Assembly: GCA_019359315.1 (NCBI GenBank) | Contig: JAHHHO010000009.1 | Coordinates: 1-64,000 of the forward strand | Reading direction: 5' to 3' | From: Myxacorys californica WJT36-NPBG1 | Lineage (GTDB): Bacteria; Cyanobacteriota; Cyanobacteriia; Leptolyngbyales; Leptolyngbyaceae | Length of the DNA: 64,000 nucleotides | In this document: positions 1 through 7,908 of the stretch, piece after piece | How positions within the stretch are numbered: position 1 is the first letter of the stretch | Layout of the letters: every line of letters starts with the position of its first letter | Position numbers and translations under genes: made by a program | The notes under the pieces: model-generated | Database searches by the model: none | What the model saw: only the letters and a program-made list of their open reading frames with translations | Told to the model about the DNA's origin: nothing

Positions 1-90
1 CACATCATTGCGCGCCCCAATGAGAACCTGGAGTATGTGCTGCCCATTCGCTACACCGAAGCAGTCACGCAGTTTAGATCTGGGATGTAA
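1..90 (+). CDS. C-terminal end of an unidentified protein (truncated by window edge)
   Basis: Frame 1 is open from the first base and stops at TAA 88-90, giving 29 C-terminal residues that end TEAVTQFRSGM. The stop lies five bases before a long perfect hairpin, which is the usual position of a 3' gene end and is the main reason for accepting this frame. Too little of the protein is visible to assign a family and I do not recognise it. The overlapping frame that starts at base 8 runs through the hairpin and is not considered real. Confidence 0.55.
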   Translation, partial: HIIARPNENLEYVLPIRYTEAVTQFRSGM

Positions 91-95
91 AACTC

Positions 96-148
96 CACTT
101 CAAGAAAAAGAGGGCAGCGCTAAGCGCTGCCCTCTTTTTCTTGAAGTG
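96..148. terminator. Perfect 26-bp stem hairpin terminator
   Basis: Left arm 96-121 and right arm 123-148 are exact reverse complements around a single central base. The stem has a GC-rich core (agggcagcgct) flanked by A-run and T-run arms, so it reads as a Rho-independent terminator in either direction. It closes the gene ending at 90. Confidence 0.85.
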
Positions 149-481
149 AGGTTGCTAGGGCCGAAGCTATACCCGACATTCCGCCCTTTCCACTAGCACA
201 TTAACTATTAACGACGAAGCAATCAGCCCCATAGCGTCTTCCCCAAACCTATTGAGAATGAAACGATTCGAAAGAGCATCGATGCTCTTTCGTTCAAGAG
301 AACTAATCAAGAGAACTAATAATGTCTGAAACCCTAGGATCGCGCATCACTAGAACTGACGCGATCGCCCTCCAAGTCCCCAACTTTGAGGGATTTCTAT
401 CTCTTGCTCCCCCAATTTAGAGAGTTGAGGCAACATTCCGACCAATTGCATCAGTCCTGTTGAAGTGGATGACGCTCAGAG
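149..481. other. Intergenic spacer with tandem duplication and palindrome
   Basis: No gene is seen. Between two convergent transcription units the spacer holds a 13-bp perfect tandem duplication (294-306 and 307-319, unit tcaagagaactaa) and a 24-bp perfect palindrome at 269-292 (annotated separately). The rest is unremarkable. Confidence 0.6.
269..292. terminator. 24-bp perfect palindrome, probable 3' stem-loop of the leftward operon
   Basis: Half-site CGAAAGAGCATC is followed immediately by its reverse complement with no loop. It lies about 190 bp past the stop of the leftward YqgF-fold gene. It may act as a weak terminator or cruciform. There is no T-run beyond the natural one in the arm. 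Confidence 0.35.
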
Positions 482-952
482 CTAATCCGTCAACCGTTGT
501 AAATAGCGCTCAATTAATAGAATCGCCACAATATCATCAATGCTGCGGGGTGGCGTCCGCATTCCTTCCGGGACAAGCCGGGTTAGACCCGTCGGTGGAT
601 ACATCTGCCAGTAGCGATCGCGCGCCTCCAGAGAACTATGCCGCTCATCGACCATGACCACCCGCAACGGCTCCCCCAATTCATCTCCTAATTTCCGCTT
701 CCACGCTTTGGAAGAGGTTTGATCCCCCATCACCAAGAGCGAAATCGGAAACCGTTGACGCAGCGATTTGATCGTGGCGATCGCACCTTCTGCCGTGACG
801 ACCTCGTGATAATACAGCCGCCGATCAACGCCCATCACCGCCAACCCGCACTTCTGCCGCCCCGGATCAAACCCCAAAATCACAGGTTGATCCAGCCCCG
901 TCTGTTCTCCCTTCTCCATCGCTTTCCAACTGTCCATGACTACACTGTCCAT
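482..952 (-). CDS. YqgF/RuvX-fold (RNase H-like) nuclease-family protein
   Basis: A 156-residue RNase H-fold protein of the YqgF/RuvX type, a family known for pre-16S rRNA processing and Holliday-junction resolvase-like folds. The acidic residues expected at the active site are visible: D29 in GFDPG, D102-E103 in VVMVDERH, and D139/D140 in RSIDDIVA. It is more divergent than the canonical RuvX and is probably the second cyanobacterial paralog type. It starts two bases after the DUF3084 gene ends, so it is the last gene of a leftward ntcA/DUF3084 group. A 15-bp tandem duplication (929-958) repeats the start region, giving Met codons at residues 1 and 6, and Met12 is also possible. The start is therefore uncertain. 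Function beyond nucleic-acid processing is inference. Confidence 0.7.
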   Translation of the reverse strand: MDSVVMDSWKAMEKGEQTGLDQPVILGFDPGRQKCGLAVMGVDRRLYYHEVVTAEGAIATIKSLRQRFPISLLVMGDQTSSKAWKRKLGDELGEPLRVVMVDERHSSLEARDRYWQMYPPTGLTRLVPEGMRTPPRSIDDIVAILLIERYLQRLTD

Positions 953-954
953 GA

Positions 955-2352
955 CTACGACGTTTTCAGTACCACTTGACCGTTTTGAATCACCACTAAT
1001 CCTATTTTGAGCGGTCCTACTGTGTACGTTACATCGGATGCCACTGCCCGGAGTTCTACCGGAGTCTGAAATTGGCGCAGTTGCTCTATAAAGCCTGATA
1101 ACGACTCTAGGTTTTCAATCTGAACGCTATCGTTGATTACGCCTGCCCGTTTCGCGCGGAAATTGGAGAAGGCGAGCAGTTGCTCGATGCTTTGCTGGAA
1201 CTGATCAGGCGTCAGCTTTGAGGGTTCAATGGACTTAGACGCCACCACATCCCCCTCTAAAAACACGACCCGATTTGGAACAGCACTGGCAAAGACAGAA
1301 ACAGGTCGCCGTTCGCCCCGGACATAGTTAGCGTCCGCCGCGATCCTCACCACGTAGTCTTGACCATCATTAATCGTTTTAATCAGACGCTCCACATCGG
1401 CGGTCTTAATCAGAACGATCTGCTCTTCCGTCGTGGAACCAGGTTGAATCAACTGCCACGCCGCTCGATTTGCTTCTTTTAGCAAGCGATCGACGGCGGC
1501 TTTGGCAGCAGCCGGATCAACTACGCGCAGCACGCCCGCCGATAGCACCTGGTTCCGCAGAATTGCCAAATATCCGCCGCGAATCAGTTGGGCTTCTTGC
1601 TCAGACTGCTGAACCGCTTCGGCTAAGAGCGCTTGTTGAGATGCCAGTTGTCGAAGTTGAATTTCGCGCTGGGCAATCACGCGATCGCGCTCAGCAATTT
1701 CGCGATCGCGCCTCTGAAGCTCGCTCGTCCGCTCCGCAATTTGGCTATCGCGCTCGGCAATTTGCGCTTTGACGGCATCGCGTTGAGCAATCAGAGTTTT
1801 TTGCTCGCCCTGCAACTGGTTAATCTCCGATCGCAGCGTTTCAGCCTGCGCAGAGACGGCATTGAGTTGACCGCGAATCACATCCCGCTGCGCCTCAGCC
1901 GTTCTGAGCTGCTCGTTGGTCTGTCTCTGCTTTTCAAGGGACTGCTTCAGAGATTCATTAATGCGATTGAGTTGCCCTTCCGCTTGTGTCCGCTGGGCGC
2001 GGGTGCGCTCAAGTTCATCCTCGACCTTACTCTTCTGTTGATTGGTAATTTTTAGATCATCTGAGTTTTGCCGTAAGGCTCGATTTTGCTCCCGGACTTT
2101 CTTTTGCAAGTCGTTGAAATCGAGCAGCATGTCACGAAACTGGCGGCTACTCGCAAACAAGATGCCAAACGTCGAGGCGGAAATTAACGTTCCGGTCAAG
2201 ATGGTCACGACTGTTGCCGTGCGCTTAGGCCGCAGATTAAACAAGCTAAGCCGCGCCTTTCCAACTTTGGTGCCGATGCGATCGCCAACGGTTGCGATCA
2301 GCCCGCCCAAAATCAAAACTGCAAAAATCAGAATTAGCCCTATGTCGGACAT
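955..2352 (-). CDS. DUF3084 domain membrane protein with long coiled coil
   Basis: A 465-residue protein. A hydrophobic segment at about residues 5-25 and a second at about 48-68 (flanked by KRT) anchor it in a membrane. A long, strongly heptad-like coiled coil follows at about 80-260, rich in Q, E and R with repeated IAERDRxIAER-type stretches. A globular C-terminal part completes the DUF3084 architecture, which is conserved across cyanobacteria but has no firm function. The coiled coil suggests a scaffolding or envelope-organising role (inference). It lies 122 bp downstream of ntcA in the same orientation and abuts the YqgF-fold gene, so co-transcription is plausible. Confidence 0.85.
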   Translation of the reverse strand: MSDIGLILIFAVLILGGLIATVGDRIGTKVGKARLSLFNLRPKRTATVVTILTGTLISASTFGILFASSRQFRDMLLDFNDLQKKVREQNRALRQNSDDLKITNQQKSKVEDELERTRAQRTQAEGQLNRINESLKQSLEKQRQTNEQLRTAEAQRDVIRGQLNAVSAQAETLRSEINQLQGEQKTLIAQRDAVKAQIAERDSQIAERTSELQRRDREIAERDRVIAQREIQLRQLASQQALLAEAVQQSEQEAQLIRGGYLAILRNQVLSAGVLRVVDPAAAKAAVDRLLKEANRAAWQLIQPGSTTEEQIVLIKTADVERLIKTINDGQDYVVRIAADANYVRGERRPVSVFASAVPNRVVFLEGDVVASKSIEPSKLTPDQFQQSIEQLLAFSNFRAKRAGVINDSVQIENLESLSGFIEQLRQFQTPVELRAVASDVTYTVGPLKIGLVVIQNGQVVLKTS

Positions 2353-2474
2353 TGATGCTCCAAAACGCTCGGCTTAGTTCACTCGACAAGCAGGACTCCG
2401 CATCTATTATGCCTGCGGAACGGATATGTCTGCTGCGAAGAAAATGTGTGATTTGGAGCGAGGGCAGAGAAAGT

Positions 2475-3146
2475 TTAAGTAAACTGCTGGCTTAACGTGA
2501 CCGGATTGTGAACGGTGATCTTTTTCTTGTGAATCGAGATCATGTTATCTTGCCGCAAATCTCCTAATAAGCGGGTGACGGTCACGCGAGTGGAGCCGAT
2601 CGCTTCTGCGATCGCTTGATGCGACAGTTTGAGATCAATCGTGATCCCTTCTTGAGACGGTACACCAAAATCGCGGCAGAGAATCAACAAAAAGCTGACC
2701 AACCGCGATCCCATATCTCGGTGTGCCAACGTTTCGATCATCATCTCGGTTTGTAGAATGCGAGATGACAGTCCTTTCAGCAGCATCATTGAGAGGTCTG
2801 GGTTGTCTTTCAGGGCTTTCTCGACCTGCTCGATGGGCACTGATAGCAACTCTGCTGGAGTGAACGCCACGGCATGATAGAAGCGATCGGCGCGTTGACC
2901 CGTAATCAGGGACAGCACCCCAAACACGCTGTTCTCTCTCAGCAGGGCCACTGTGATTTCCTCGCCTGCCTCGTACACGCGCGAGAGCTTGACGGCTCCT
3001 TTCTGCAAGAAGTAAACTCGCTCCGCCGGATCACCCGGAAAGAAAATAGTTTTGCCACGCTCAAATGTTTCTACAACGGGGGGGTATGCCCCTCCACCGA
3101 TTTGGCGAAATAACGATGCAAGCGGTCTCTCTTTGGTCACTATCAT
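2475..3146 (-). CDS. ntcA: Global nitrogen regulator NtcA
   Basis: A 223-residue CRP/FNR-family transcription factor that senses 2-oxoglutarate and activates nitrogen-assimilation promoters at GTA-N8-TAC sites. Residues about 10-125 form the cyclic-nucleotide-binding-like effector domain ([20 protein letters not shown]). Residues 174-196 form the helix-turn-helix ([21 protein letters not shown]), with the NtcA-type recognition helix [10 protein letters not shown]. The length matches the family exactly. A candidate NtcA box lies about 180 bp upstream (3325-3340), consistent with the known autoregulation of ntcA. DUF3084 and YqgF-fold genes follow in the same orientation. Confidence 0.97.
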   Translation of the reverse strand: MIVTKERPLASLFRQIGGGAYPPVVETFERGKTIFFPGDPAERVYFLQKGAVKLSRVYEAGEEITVALLRENSVFGVLSLITGQRADRFYHAVAFTPAELLSVPIEQVEKALKDNPDLSMMLLKGLSSRILQTEMMIETLAHRDMGSRLVSFLLILCRDFGVPSQEGITIDLKLSHQAIAEAIGSTRVTVTRLLGDLRQDNMISIHKKKITVHNPVTLSQQFT

Positions 3147-3324
3147 TTCTTCCCTTTATCGTCACTCAGACGTTCTTTTAGCAACTATTAGACTCACAGG
3201 TGAGCAAAATTTTCTATTAAAACCCCTTTAGAAAATTGTTCTATTGAGGCGAAGCATTGTAAGCGAAGTCTTTGTAGACAATTGATGACTTTAGAACACT
3301 TAAACTGACTGCAAACGCAGGTTT

Positions 3325-3340
3325 TGTGCCTCGTTATACA
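3325..3340 (-). promoter_or_regulatory. Candidate NtcA binding site (autoregulation)
   Basis: On the minus strand the site reads TGTATAACGAGGCACA, i.e. TGT-N10-ACA and GTA-N8-CAC. It differs by one base from the GTA-N8-TAC consensus. It is upstream of ntcA in the correct direction. The -10 element 22 bases downstream is weak (TTTAAG), so this is a candidate only. Confidence 0.45.
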
Positions 3341-3533
3341 TTTCTGCTTATATTTTAAGAATTTTAGAAAATCTCTGTTATTTCCTCAACAAAAGATTGA
3401 CTCGTATTGAACGCTGTTTGAGGAGATTAGTCAATCATTTTGACCGCATGCTAGCGCAAAGCGGACTGGAGAGAGGGAGTCCTGATCTGCACCTGGCAGT
3501 GAAGAGGTAGATTTCGGTTTGGATAAGTTCCAG

Positions 3534-3577
3534 AAGTATGTGCGATCGCACGTTGAAGCGATGCGATCGCACATACT
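3534..3577 (-). terminator. Hairpin built from two HIP1 octamers
   Basis: Arms of about 18 bp (gaagtatgtgcgatcgca and its reverse complement) flank a 9-10-base loop, just past the stop of the leftward gene at 3588. Each arm contains a HIP1 GCGATCGC. This is a likely transcription end or mRNA 3' stem (coordinates within a base or two). Confidence 0.55.
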
Positions 3578-3587
3578 TCCACTCTAA

Positions 3588-4019
3588 TCATTCAACGGCT
3601 GCTTTTGCACTAGCTCCATTTTTCGCAGCAGGCAGCTTGGTCTTCATCTCACTGACACTGGTCGGAACGGTAGGAACGTTGCGTGATGAAGTTCTCTGCC
3701 CCTTCGCTCGTTGCTTTCCTCCTGCCATCCGATATTCTCGGCTGTCTTCGCCATAGCGAGCAACCACATTCGTCATCAACCGCTTGGACAGGTCCTGTAA
3801 AGATTGCTCCATCAGTTCAACTTCTCGTTGAGCATCGTCTACTTGCGACAGCAGGATGTTGTAGGTAGCAAGTTTCTGACGCATTTGATCAATCAGGTCG
3901 GCATAAGCTTGCACAGTCACTCCGTTACCAAAGTCAAGAAAGCGATCGATGGACTGCAACGATTCCATTTGCCGCTCTGAGTTTGACAAGGTAGATGAGT
4001 TTCGTTTGGGTCGAGACAT
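3588..4019 (-). CDS. Small hypothetical protein with predicted coiled coil
   Basis: 143 residues when started at the ATG at 4019 (MSRPKRN), which is preferred over an upstream in-frame ATG at 4070 because the extra 17 residues look non-conserved. The middle (about residues 30-85) is helical with a probable coiled coil (DLIDQMRQKLATYNILLSQ). The tail is basic and low-complexity, rich in K, A, S and T. I do not recognise a family. A short Ser/Thr/Lys tail after a helical region fits a DNA- or protein-binding accessory protein, but that is speculation. It is followed by the HIP1 hairpin at 3534-3577. Confidence 0.55.
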   Translation of the reverse strand: MSRPKRNSSTLSNSERQMESLQSIDRFLDFGNGVTVQAYADLIDQMRQKLATYNILLSQVDDAQREVELMEQSLQDLSKRLMTNVVARYGEDSREYRMAGGKQRAKGQRTSSRNVPTVPTSVSEMKTKLPAAKNGASAKAAVE

Positions 4020-4637
4020 CTCTTTTTTCTGAGTAAAGAATGCTCTCACCGTAACGACGGACAAACTCACTGTTCACCGTGAATGTAAGGAAATTTTAGC
4101 GATCGTTGGTAGTGCAAAGGCAGGGTCAACCGTGAATTCCCAAAGTATTTTTCAGCCCCACGGGACGTTTGGGGCAAAAGTCGCGAGGTTTGAGCCAAAC
4201 GGAGCTTGATCCATAGATGACCTCCAGGGGTTTAACAAAAAGGTCGCGACTTAATCAATCAACCTAGCTCCGTTGATAGATTAGCTCCAGAGGTTTGAGA
4301 AAAAGGTCGCGACAATCATGATGGATCTAGCTCCGTTGATAGATAACCTCCAGAGGTTTAACAAAAAGGTCGCGACCTTATCTATAAATGAAAAGCGGTT
4401 TGAGAAAAGGTAAGGCGTCTCTTTTGGTTTTTTGGGTGGGAGCGATCGTAGTTCCATCTCTGCATTAGTCCAATCACTTCAATAAGAATCTGAGTTTGCA
4501 AGAAACGGACTTTTCTTAGGAGAAAACACTCAGCATTAGCTCCTGCATCTCCAGTCGAAGGATATTATGCAGAAGTGGTGTCGGGATAAGTACCTCAAAA
4601 TAGGGTCTTAGGCAGAAATTTTCAGTCTAAATAGTAG
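4020..4637. other. Non-coding left flank of the cassette island
   Basis: 618 bp without a credible gene. It contains the 63-bp tandem repeat array (about 4188-4376). To its right is AT-rich sequence that leads into the first cassette boundary at 4637/4638. No integron integrase or attI could be recognised here. Confidence 0.6.
4188..4376. repeat. 63-bp tandem repeat, three copies plus degenerate flanks
   Basis: Three copies end with the same block aaaaaggtcgcgac at 4250, 4313 and 4376, an exact 63-bp period. Each copy carries a variant of ctccgttgatagat, then ctccagaggttt, then the palindromic core GTCGCGAC. Degenerate partial units occur before (about 4175-4187) and after (about 4396-4415). 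Stops occur in the frames I checked, so it appears non-coding. It could be a protein-binding array or a slippage product. Confidence 0.85.
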
Positions 4638-4733
4638 TTAGCTTGTTTATGTCATAGGTGGTGAGGGTAGTTTAGAGATATCTGTTGATGTTGAATGTTT
4701 TCAATTCTTCAACTGGTATGTGAGAAACAAGGC

Positions 4734-5429
4734 ATGGACACAAAGAGGCTATTGGAACTATACGGTTCTGGAGAACGCGATTTTCACGGTATCGCTATAG
4801 ATAAGGCAGATTTGAGTGGGCAGATTTTAAAGAAAGCAATTCTTGATCGAGCTAAGCTATATTTTGCTGATATGGCGGGTGTGAATTTAAGAGCTGCAAG
4901 TCTCAAAGTGGCTAGTCTGAATTATGCAAATTTAAGCAATGCCAATTTGCGAGGAGCAAATCTACAAGGGGCAGATTTGAGAAGAGCGAATTTAAGTGGA
5001 GCTAACTTCAAGGGAGCCGACTTGCGAAGAACATATTTAGGACAAGCTAATTTGAGAGGAGCAAATCTAGAAAACGCAAATTTGAGTGAAGCTGATATTT
5101 GGGATGTTGACCTCACTGGTGCAAACCTGTTTGAAACAAAACTGAAGAAAGTCCATTTCAGAAATGCTTGTCTTTTCCAAGGCGCTAACGTTGAAAAAGC
5201 AAGGTTGGGAGAAGCTTGGGGGCTTTCAGAGGCGGAGAAGCAGGATTTAATTGCACGAGGAGCTATCATCGAGTCTTTAAAGGTGACAATACTTTCGGAT
5301 GCCGAAATTATCAAGATGTGGCTCAGTGAACAACGTATAGATGCGATTAGAGAATATCGACGCTCACACAATGTAGGCTTGCACGAAGCATTTGATACTT
5401 TACAGAAGCTTGCAACAAATCATCAATAA
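4734..5429 (+). CDS. Pentapeptide-repeat protein (first integron-type cassette)
   Basis: 231 residues from the ATG at 4734 (MDTKRLLELYGSGERDF). This is the usual opening of cyanobacterial pentapeptide proteins, so an upstream ATG at 4695 is rejected. Residues about 20-155 are A(D/N)LXX repeats (ANLSNANLRGANLQGADLRR) that should fold as a right-handed quadrilateral beta-helix. About 75 non-repeat residues end the protein (IIKMWLSEQRIDAIREYRRS). Pentapeptide proteins include DNA-gyrase-protecting mimics, but no specific target can be read here. The gene is visibly more AT-rich than its neighbours and lies between the cassette boundary at 4637/4638 and the attC-like site at 5457-5543, so it is probably an acquired cassette. 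Confidence 0.88.
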   Translation: MDTKRLLELYGSGERDFHGIAIDKADLSGQILKKAILDRAKLYFADMAGVNLRAASLKVASLNYANLSNANLRGANLQGADLRRANLSGANFKGADLRRTYLGQANLRGANLENANLSEADIWDVDLTGANLFETKLKKVHFRNACLFQGANVEKARLGEAWGLSEAEKQDLIARGAIIESLKVTILSDAEIIKMWLSEQRIDAIREYRRSHNVGLHEAFDTLQKLATNHQ

Positions 5430-5456
5430 AGTAGAGTGTGCTGGTGTGGCGACACA

Positions 5457-5543
5457 AGCTAACAATCTCAATGCACTGGAACAATGTCAATTGATCGGTA
5501 AGTTGCAAAGGTTATCTGTGTCCGGTGATTGCGAACGTTAGGC
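5457..5543 (+). repeat. attC-like integron recombination site 1
   Basis: R'' AGCTAAC (5457-5463) and R' GTTAGGC (5537-5543) flank inner arms caatGcactgga and tccggtgattg. The arms pair with a single unpaired G in the left arm, the extrahelical base typical of attC. Five-base unpaired spacers separate the R and L boxes on both sides. Predicted cleavage is between G5537 and T5538. The reverse complement of R'' is GTTAGCT, exactly the sequence at the proposed left end of this cassette (4637-4643), as the cassette rule requires. Confidence 0.75.
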
Positions 5544-5634
5544 AGCTTCTCGTTCTATGTAGGGACAGTAATCAGAAGGTTGCCTGTAGAGTGACTTCAG
5601 TCCAAAATATACTTAAAATCACTTCTTACTGCCA

Positions 5635-6540
5635 ATGTCAGACAGCCGGATTCATCTCGTTAACAGTCAAACTGGAGATGTCTTTCCGGCTGCTCCTGAT
5701 GGAAGTGTGTTATTTTCCAGCGTGAATGCAGGTTGGCAGGGAATCACGGTTGAATTTCACCGAATTTCATCATTTGAACTACCCGAACACTATATCGATG
5801 GACATCGTTTGGCGGTCAACATTGGTCAACCTGTTCACTACGAATGGAAAGAGGGCAGGCATTGGCGACAAACGACTTTGAATCCAGGTGATTTTTGCTT
5901 ACAGACACACGGCGATATCAACTTTCCTCGATGGTGGGGAAACTTTGAATTTTTGGCGATCGCCCTTGACTCTCAATTTGTTCGCCAAGCGTTTCAAGAT
6001 ACGGGTGCCTCAGAAAACATTGGTTTTCTAACCCGTCGAGGTGAAGCTGATACAACAATTGCTGATTTTACTCATCGCTTTAAAGCAGAATTAGCTTCTG
6101 GAAGCTACTGTGGCACGCTTTACGGTGAATCGCTTGCGGTCGCCTTTGCCCTTCATCTGATTGAGCATCACAGCAGCTGCCCTCAAAAACTGCGTAAAGC
6201 TTCTGGAAAGCTTTCGTCACAGCAGCTAAAGCAGATTATTGAATACGTTCATGAACATCTAAGCGAGGAGTTGAGTCTCGTTGACTTAGCCAAACAAATG
6301 AACCTGAGCGCATTTCACTTTGCGCGTCTGTTCAAAAATTCGTTGGGACTTTCCCCACATCAATATCTATTGCAAAACCGAGTCGAGCGTGCCAAGAAGC
6401 TGATTGCGATTGCGGGTAAACCCGATTTAACCGATATTGGGTTGCAGGTAGGCTTCTACGACCAAGCGCATTTTACCAAAGCCTTTAAGCGAGTCGTCGG
6501 CATTCCACCTAAAAGCTTCCTCAAGCAGGTCGCAAGCTAA
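5635..6540 (+). CDS. AraC-family transcriptional regulator
   Basis: 301 residues. The N-terminal about 180 residues are a variable sensing domain. The C-terminal about 100 residues carry two helix-turn-helix motifs: LSLVDLAKQMNLSAFHFARLFKNSLGLSPHQYL, then DLTDIGLQVGFYDQAHFTKAFKRVVGIPPKSF. Both parts match the AraC/XylS signature. It sits 70 bp upstream of, and in the same direction as, a Tat-exported short-chain dehydrogenase. Both are enclosed by attC-like sites 1 and 2, so regulator and enzyme appear to travel as one cassette. Regulation of the downstream SDR gene is inferred from this linkage. The effector is unknown. Confidence 0.92.
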   Translation: MSDSRIHLVNSQTGDVFPAAPDGSVLFSSVNAGWQGITVEFHRISSFELPEHYIDGHRLAVNIGQPVHYEWKEGRHWRQTTLNPGDFCLQTHGDINFPRWWGNFEFLAIALDSQFVRQAFQDTGASENIGFLTRRGEADTTIADFTHRFKAELASGSYCGTLYGESLAVAFALHLIEHHSSCPQKLRKASGKLSSQQLKQIIEYVHEHLSEELSLVDLAKQMNLSAFHFARLFKNSLGLSPHQYLLQNRVERAKKLIAIAGKPDLTDIGLQVGFYDQAHFTKAFKRVVGIPPKSFLKQVAS

Positions 6541-6610
6541 GCAAGATTTTACAATTTTTCGACACGGCTGTTTCGATAAGCTGTTCTCAGAGTTTAGGAG
6601 AAGCGAACTA

Positions 6611-7603
6611 ATGAAGAAGCTAAATCGTTCACGTCGTGGATTAATCAAAGGTGCTGCCTTGGCTGCAACTGGAATGACACTAGGAGCAGGACTATCCCCT
6701 TTACGAACCCAACAAGCAACAGCACAGGCTCCCGCTCAGCCTGATGCACAGCCTCAGCCCTCCAGCACACTTCCTTTGTCTGGAAAGGTCGCATTCGTTA
6801 CTGGAGCGGCACGAGGGATTGGACGGGCAATTTCAGAAGTTTTCGCAATGAATGGTGCCGATGTTGCCATGTTGGATATTGCCGAGCCTTCTCGTTTGAA
6901 CTCTTCACAGGGTTATCGTGTTGCCAACAGAGATGAGTTCAATGCAGCCGTTGCTTCTGTCAAGCAATACGGCACAAAGGTTCTGCTAATTCAGGTGGAT
7001 GTTCGCGATCTAGCAGCAATGCAATCTGCGGCAGAACGCACGAACCGCGAATTGGGTGGCATTGATATTGTCGTTGCCAATGCAGGTTATGTGGCATGGC
7101 ACAGCTTTGAGGATGGCACCCCTCAACTCTGGCACGATGTATTCGATGTCAATGTTCACGGGGTTTTCAATACAGCAAAAGCTGCCATTCCGTTTCTCAA
7201 GCAGCGGGGTGGTGGACGCATCATCAATATGGCATCTGTGGGGGGCAGGGCTGGATTTGCTGGAAACGGTGCTTATACATCGACGAAGTGGGCTGTGATT
7301 GGGATGACTAAGCAAGCCGCTCAAGAGTTGGGGCAATACAACATCACAGTGAACGCGATCGCGCCAGGTGCAGTCAACACGGCAATGTATCGTAGCGAGG
7401 GACAGATGCGATCAATGGGTGTTTCCACTCCAGCGCAACAGGACGCGCTAATTAATCCAGTGAGTCCACTGGGCAATGCTGGAGCGATTGAGCCAGAGGA
7501 TATTGCCCAAACAGCACTTTTCCTGGCAAGCAATGCAGCAAAAACAATTTCAGGAACGACGATCGATAATGCACTGGGCTTCAATGCGAGCTATACAGCG
7601 TGA
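6611..7603 (+). CDS. Tat-exported short-chain dehydrogenase/reductase
   Basis: 330 residues. An N-terminal twin-arginine signal (SRRGLIKGAALAATG, RR at 8-9) is followed by a Q/P/A-rich linker to about residue 55. A classical SDR domain comes next: cofactor motif TGAARGIG at 64-71, NAG at 157-159, catalytic S209, Y222 and K226. An insert around residues 93-118 (EPSRLNSSQGYRVANRDEF) resembles the extended SDRs that bind their cofactor tightly, such as those associated with mycofactocin. This would suit an enzyme outside the cytoplasm, because Tat exports folded cofactor-loaded proteins. The substrate is unknown. It follows the AraC regulator within cassette 2. Confidence 0.88.
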   Translation: MKKLNRSRRGLIKGAALAATGMTLGAGLSPLRTQQATAQAPAQPDAQPQPSSTLPLSGKVAFVTGAARGIGRAISEVFAMNGADVAMLDIAEPSRLNSSQGYRVANRDEFNAAVASVKQYGTKVLLIQVDVRDLAAMQSAAERTNRELGGIDIVVANAGYVAWHSFEDGTPQLWHDVFDVNVHGVFNTAKAAIPFLKQRGGGRIINMASVGGRAGFAGNGAYTSTKWAVIGMTKQAAQELGQYNITVNAIAPGAVNTAMYRSEGQMRSMGVSTPAQQDALINPVSPLGNAGAIEPEDIAQTALFLASNAAKTISGTTIDNALGFNASYTA

Positions 7604-7908
7604 GCCTCGTTTCTTGGATGTCGAGTATATTTAGTAGCTACTGCCTAACAATTGCGTTGCAGCGGCGGACGAAAGATTTTGGTCTAAATCTAAATATAGA
7701 AGCTACTACCTCCGCTGAACGCAGCCGTTATGCCGCAAGTTCTTGGTAGGGTGAGCAGCAAAAGCATACTTGTGAGCGTTCAATGCTCCTGTAGCTGGCG
7801 TTCAAGTTCATCGCAAATTGCTAGGTCTATCAGAACAGTCTTTGAAGTTCCTTGGTCTTAATTAAGGTGGGTTCAAACGAAGAATAATCCGTAGCATGAA
7901 GGCTTTGT
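7604..7908. other. Cassette junction spacer
   Basis: 305 bp between the dehydrogenase and the DUF6883 gene. It holds attC-like site 2 (7643-7733) and the 5' region of cassette 3. No other gene is seen. Confidence 0.6.
7643..7733 (+). repeat. attC-like integron recombination site 2
   Basis: R'' GCCTAAC (7643-7649) and R' GTTATGC (7727-7733). The inner arms cgttGcagcgg and ccgctgaacg are complementary apart from one extra G in the left arm, at the same position as in sites 1 and 3. Predicted cleavage follows G7727. The reverse complement of R'' is GTTAGGC, which is exactly the sequence at the start of this cassette (5537-5543). Confidence 0.8.

Larger units (their letters stand above)
3147..3587. 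other. Spacer between ntcA and the hypothetical gene at 3588
   Basis: A 441-bp leader of ntcA and 3' region of the next leftward gene. It contains the candidate NtcA box and the hairpin at about 3534-3577. No open frame looks like a gene: the frame starting near 3538 only reads through the hairpin and antisense to the neighbour. Confidence 0.6.

Noticed and set aside
8-196. Open frame of 62 codons at the left edge
   Set aside because: It runs straight through the perfect terminator hairpin. The frame-1 gene end at 90 fits better.
4188-4376. 63-bp repeats read as further attC sites
   Set aside because: They contain gtttaac, but no matching R' box with complementary arms. The unit is shorter than attC and lacks the extrahelical-G pattern.
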